A DNA stretch of 14,204 nt from an uncultured Roseburia sp. (GTDB lineage Bacteria; Bacillota_A; Clostridia; Lachnospirales; Lachnospiraceae), in the NCBI GenBank assembly GCA_900753715.1, contig CAAEAE010000171.1, positions 1 through 14,204 of the forward strand. Reading direction: 5' to 3'. The notes under the pieces are model-generated. The model was given only the letters and a program-made list of their open reading frames with translations. It had not been told where the DNA came from and did no database searches. The translations under genes and the position numbers were made by a program. Positions 12,321-14,204 of the stretch are shown piece by piece (within the stretch, counting starts at the first letter, position 1; each line of letters starts with the position of its first letter).

Positions 12321-14123
12321 ATGAAACAAAAAGAGAGAAAAAATATTCTGGATACAAAATACATTCCATATATAAAAAAAATAGGAACAGGAATCATTTC
12401 AGCGCTGCTCCCGGTGGTCTTTTTTTATCTGCTGGAGAGTTATACGCATAATCCGTTTGCAGAGGTGCGGCCGTGGGCACAGTTTTTTAATATTGTGCTC
12501 TTTGAGCTGCTTGGCTGGCTGTTTGTACTGTTGTGGGGAAGCCTTAAGGCGGGTTTCCGGATGGAGGCAGTGCTTGCGATGGTCTACGGAATCGCAAACG
12601 ATTATGTCGTGCGGTTCCGCACAAATCCGATTGTTCCGTGGGACATTCTTTCCGTAAAGACTGCGGCGAGTGTGGCGGACAATTATGATTTCACCCCGGA
12701 CGCGCGGATGCTTGTGGTGACGGGGGCATTTGTGGCGATTATCGTGTTGTTGCGGTTCTTAAAAGGAAAGATAAACCGTTTTGGATTTGTAAAGCGTCTG
12801 ATTCCATCGGCGGTGCTTGCCGCGGTGCTTGTCATTTTTGCGGGTACCTTGCAGAAGGAGAGCTTTCAGAACAGCCACAGGCTCTATAATAAGCTGTTTA
12901 CCCCAGTATACATGACAAACGTAGATGGCATTGGCGTCACGTTTGTGATGAACCTTGCCTATATGGGAATCGACAAGCCGGAAGGCTACCACAGACAGGA
13001 AGCGTCGGAGCTTTTGGAGTCGTATTCCGGGGATGAGGAGACGACAGACGAGGAACTGCCGAATATTATCGTGATGATGAACGAGTCGTTTTCGGACTTG
13101 GCGGTGCTCGGTGATTTCACAACGAATGAAGACTATATGCCGTTTATTCACAGTTTGCAGCAGGGCACGGACAACACGGTGACGGGAATGTTAAATGTGT
13201 CGGTCTGCGGCGGAAATACGGCAAACACGGAATTTGAGTTTTTAACCGGCAATACGATGGCTTTTTTACCGCAGGGAAGCATTCCCTACCAGCAGTATAT
13301 CAACGGCGAGATTCCATCTCTTGCGAATTACTTGGAGGGGCTTGGCTATCAGACGGCGGCAACACACCCGTTTAACGCATCAGGCTGGGAGCGGGATACG
13401 GTTTATCCGTGGCTTGGCTTTGAACAGAACATTTTCTTAAGACAGTATGCGGGCGCGTCCTATGTGCGTAAATATGTCAGCGACGCAAGCTGTGTGGATA
13501 AGATTATTGAGCTTTATGAGAAAAAGGAAAAAGAAAGCCCGCTGTTTGTATTCAATGTCACGATGCAAAATCACGGTGGGTATGCAGATTTATTTGACAA
13601 TTTTACACCGGATATCACGGTTGACGGAATTACCAATACCTCACTCAGCCAGTACCTTTCGCTTGTGAAATTATCTGACGCTGCGTTAGAACAGTTGATT
13701 ACTTATTTTTCCGGGGTAGAGGAAAAGACGGTCGTTGTCTTTTTCGGAGACCATCAGCCGAGCGATACGGTTGCAGCGCCAATTTTAAAGAAAAACGGCA
13801 TGGTATGGAATCAGCTTGATGAGGAGGAGACAAAGCTCCGTTATCAGGTGCCGTATGTCATCTGGGCAAATTATGACATTGAGGAGGAGACAGATGCCGA
13901 TACCAGTGTCAATTATCTTGCGGCAGAGGTGTTAAAAAGAGCCGGCGTGCCAACCTCCGCTTACCAGAATTTTCTGCTTGAGTTAGAGGAAAAATATCCG
14001 GTTTTTTCGGCAATCCGGATGGTGGATGAACAGGGAGAAGAAACCAGCCTGACAGAGCAGAAGCCGGAGACAACCGATTATCAGAAATTAGAGTATTATC
14101 AGTTGTTTGACTGGAATAAATAG
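12321..14123 (+). CDS. LtaS-like lipoteichoic acid synthase / sulfatase-fold phosphoglycerol transferase
   Basis: The product has 600 residues from the ATG at 12321. Five membrane helices occupy about residues 20-185, as in LtaS. The outside sulfatase-fold domain follows from about 245. Metal and catalytic residues are plain: Glu255 in MMNESFSDL, the threonine nucleophile Thr300 in CGGNTANTEFEF, and Asp477-His478 in FFGDHQPS. Spacing agrees closely with staphylococcal LtaS. The family transfers glycerol phosphate from phosphatidylglycerol to a growing chain on a glycolipid anchor outside the membrane. The start is uncertain: AAAGG lies 13 bp before 12321, and an upstream ATG at 12309 is too close to it. 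The acidic C-terminal tail (about 560-600) is longer than needed for the fold. A related phosphoglycerol transferase with another acceptor is the alternative. Confidence 0.88.
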   Translation: MKQKERKNILDTKYIPYIKKIGTGIISALLPVVFFYLLESYTHNPFAEVRPWAQFFNIVLFELLGWLFVLLWGSLKAGFRMEAVLAMVYGIANDYVVRFRTNPIVPWDILSVKTAASVADNYDFTPDARMLVVTGAFVAIIVLLRFLKGKINRFGFVKRLIPSAVLAAVLVIFAGTLQKESFQNSHRLYNKLFTPVYMTNVDGIGVTFVMNLAYMGIDKPEGYHRQEASELLESYSGDEETTDEELPNIIVMMNESFSDLAVLGDFTTNEDYMPFIHSLQQGTDNTVTGMLNVSVCGGNTANTEFEFLTGNTMAFLPQGSIPYQQYINGEIPSLANYLEGLGYQTAATHPFNASGWERDTVYPWLGFEQNIFLRQYAGASYVRKYVSDASCVDKIIELYEKKEKESPLFVFNVTMQNHGGYADLFDNFTPDITVDGITNTSLSQYLSLVKLSDAALEQLITYFSGVEEKTVVVFFGDHQPSDTVAAPILKKNGMVWNQLDEEETKLRYQVPYVIWANYDIEEETDADTSVNYLAAEVLKRAGVPTSAYQNFLLELEEKYPVFSAIRMVDEQGEETSLTEQKPETTDYQKLEYYQLFDWNK

Positions 14124-14146
14124 AAAGTGAAACGGGAGGAATTGTT

Positions 14147-14204
14147 TTGCACCATAATCATGTAACACATCAAATTTCAAAAAAAGAACAATGGGAGCGG
14201 TGGA
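14147..14204 (+). CDS. Start of an unidentified gene, cut by the window edge
   Basis: A TTG at 14147 follows an excellent ribosome site, GGGAGGA, by 6 bp and opens a frame that stays open to the window end. The visible 19 residues read MHHNHVTHQISKKEQWERW, rich in His and charged residues. This is too little to assign a family. It begins 23 bp after the LtaS-like gene with no terminator between, so the two are probably one operon. Confidence 0.6.
   Translation, partial: MHHNHVTHQISKKEQWERW

Noticed and set aside
12131..12397. Minus-strand open frame of 88 codons before and into the LtaS-like gene, ending WREMIDFVDNHFPFGLLEML...
   Set aside because: The end looks protein-like, but the frame runs antisense through the start of a well-supported gene. 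Its only internal ATG near 12228 has a ribosome site that is too close. The small-gene promoter at 12143-12171 also lies within it.
12140..12451. Plus-strand open frame of 103 codons overlapping the start of the LtaS-like gene
   Set aside because: No ribosome site, composition unlike a protein, and it overlaps the start of the real gene in another frame.

Overview
The window looks like chromosome of a Firmicute of moderate GC, most likely a Lachnospiraceae member (Roseburia/Agathobacter/Eubacterium type). The signs are strong AGGAG-type ribosome sites, sigma-A-like promoters with 16-18 bp spacers, a tRNA gene with no encoded CCA, a diaminopimelate decarboxylase of the clostridial type, a VanR/VanS-like regulator pair and an LtaS-type lipoteichoic acid synthase. 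The genus is inference. No phage, transposon or CRISPR array is visible.

Layout. (1) 1-1515, minus strand: 505 codons of a cytoplasmic glycoside hydrolase family 2 enzyme, cut by the window edge, with its own promoter. (2) 1753-6495, plus strand: a tight four-gene set of a DedA membrane protein, a GT4 glycosyltransferase resembling glucosyl-diacylglycerol synthases, an OmpR-type response regulator and a very large six-helix sensor kinase that starts at TTG inside the regulator gene. (3) 6577-7539: a three-S1-domain RNA-binding protein with its own promoter and terminator. (4) 7540-8096: a MarR regulator whose promoter carries an exact 19-bp direct repeat. (5) 8114-8902, minus: a lytic transglycosylase without a signal peptide. 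(6) 8992-11031, plus: lysA and an unidentified protein with a nuclease-like motif. The lysA promoter shares bases with the divergent transglycosylase promoter.

(7) 11028-11556, minus: an XRE regulator and a 96-residue partner of unknown function, under a promoter filled by a perfect 22-bp palindrome. The partner's stop codon interlocks with that of the preceding plus-strand gene. (8) 11729-11855: tRNA-Leu(CAA) with a textbook promoter and terminator. (9) 11927-12085, minus: a 52-residue coiled-coil protein. (10) 12321-14123, plus: an LtaS-like lipoteichoic acid synthase, followed after 23 bp by a new gene that runs off the window.

The common theme is the cell envelope: glycolipid glycosyltransferase, DedA lipid-carrier/flippase family, envelope-type two-component system, muralytic enzyme, meso-diaminopimelate metabolism and a teichoic acid polymerase. 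A glucosylated diacylglycerol is a plausible anchor for the polymer made by the LtaS-like enzyme, but that link is inference. The least explained parts are the XRE/96-residue pair, the unidentified protein converging on it, and the leaderless transglycosylase.
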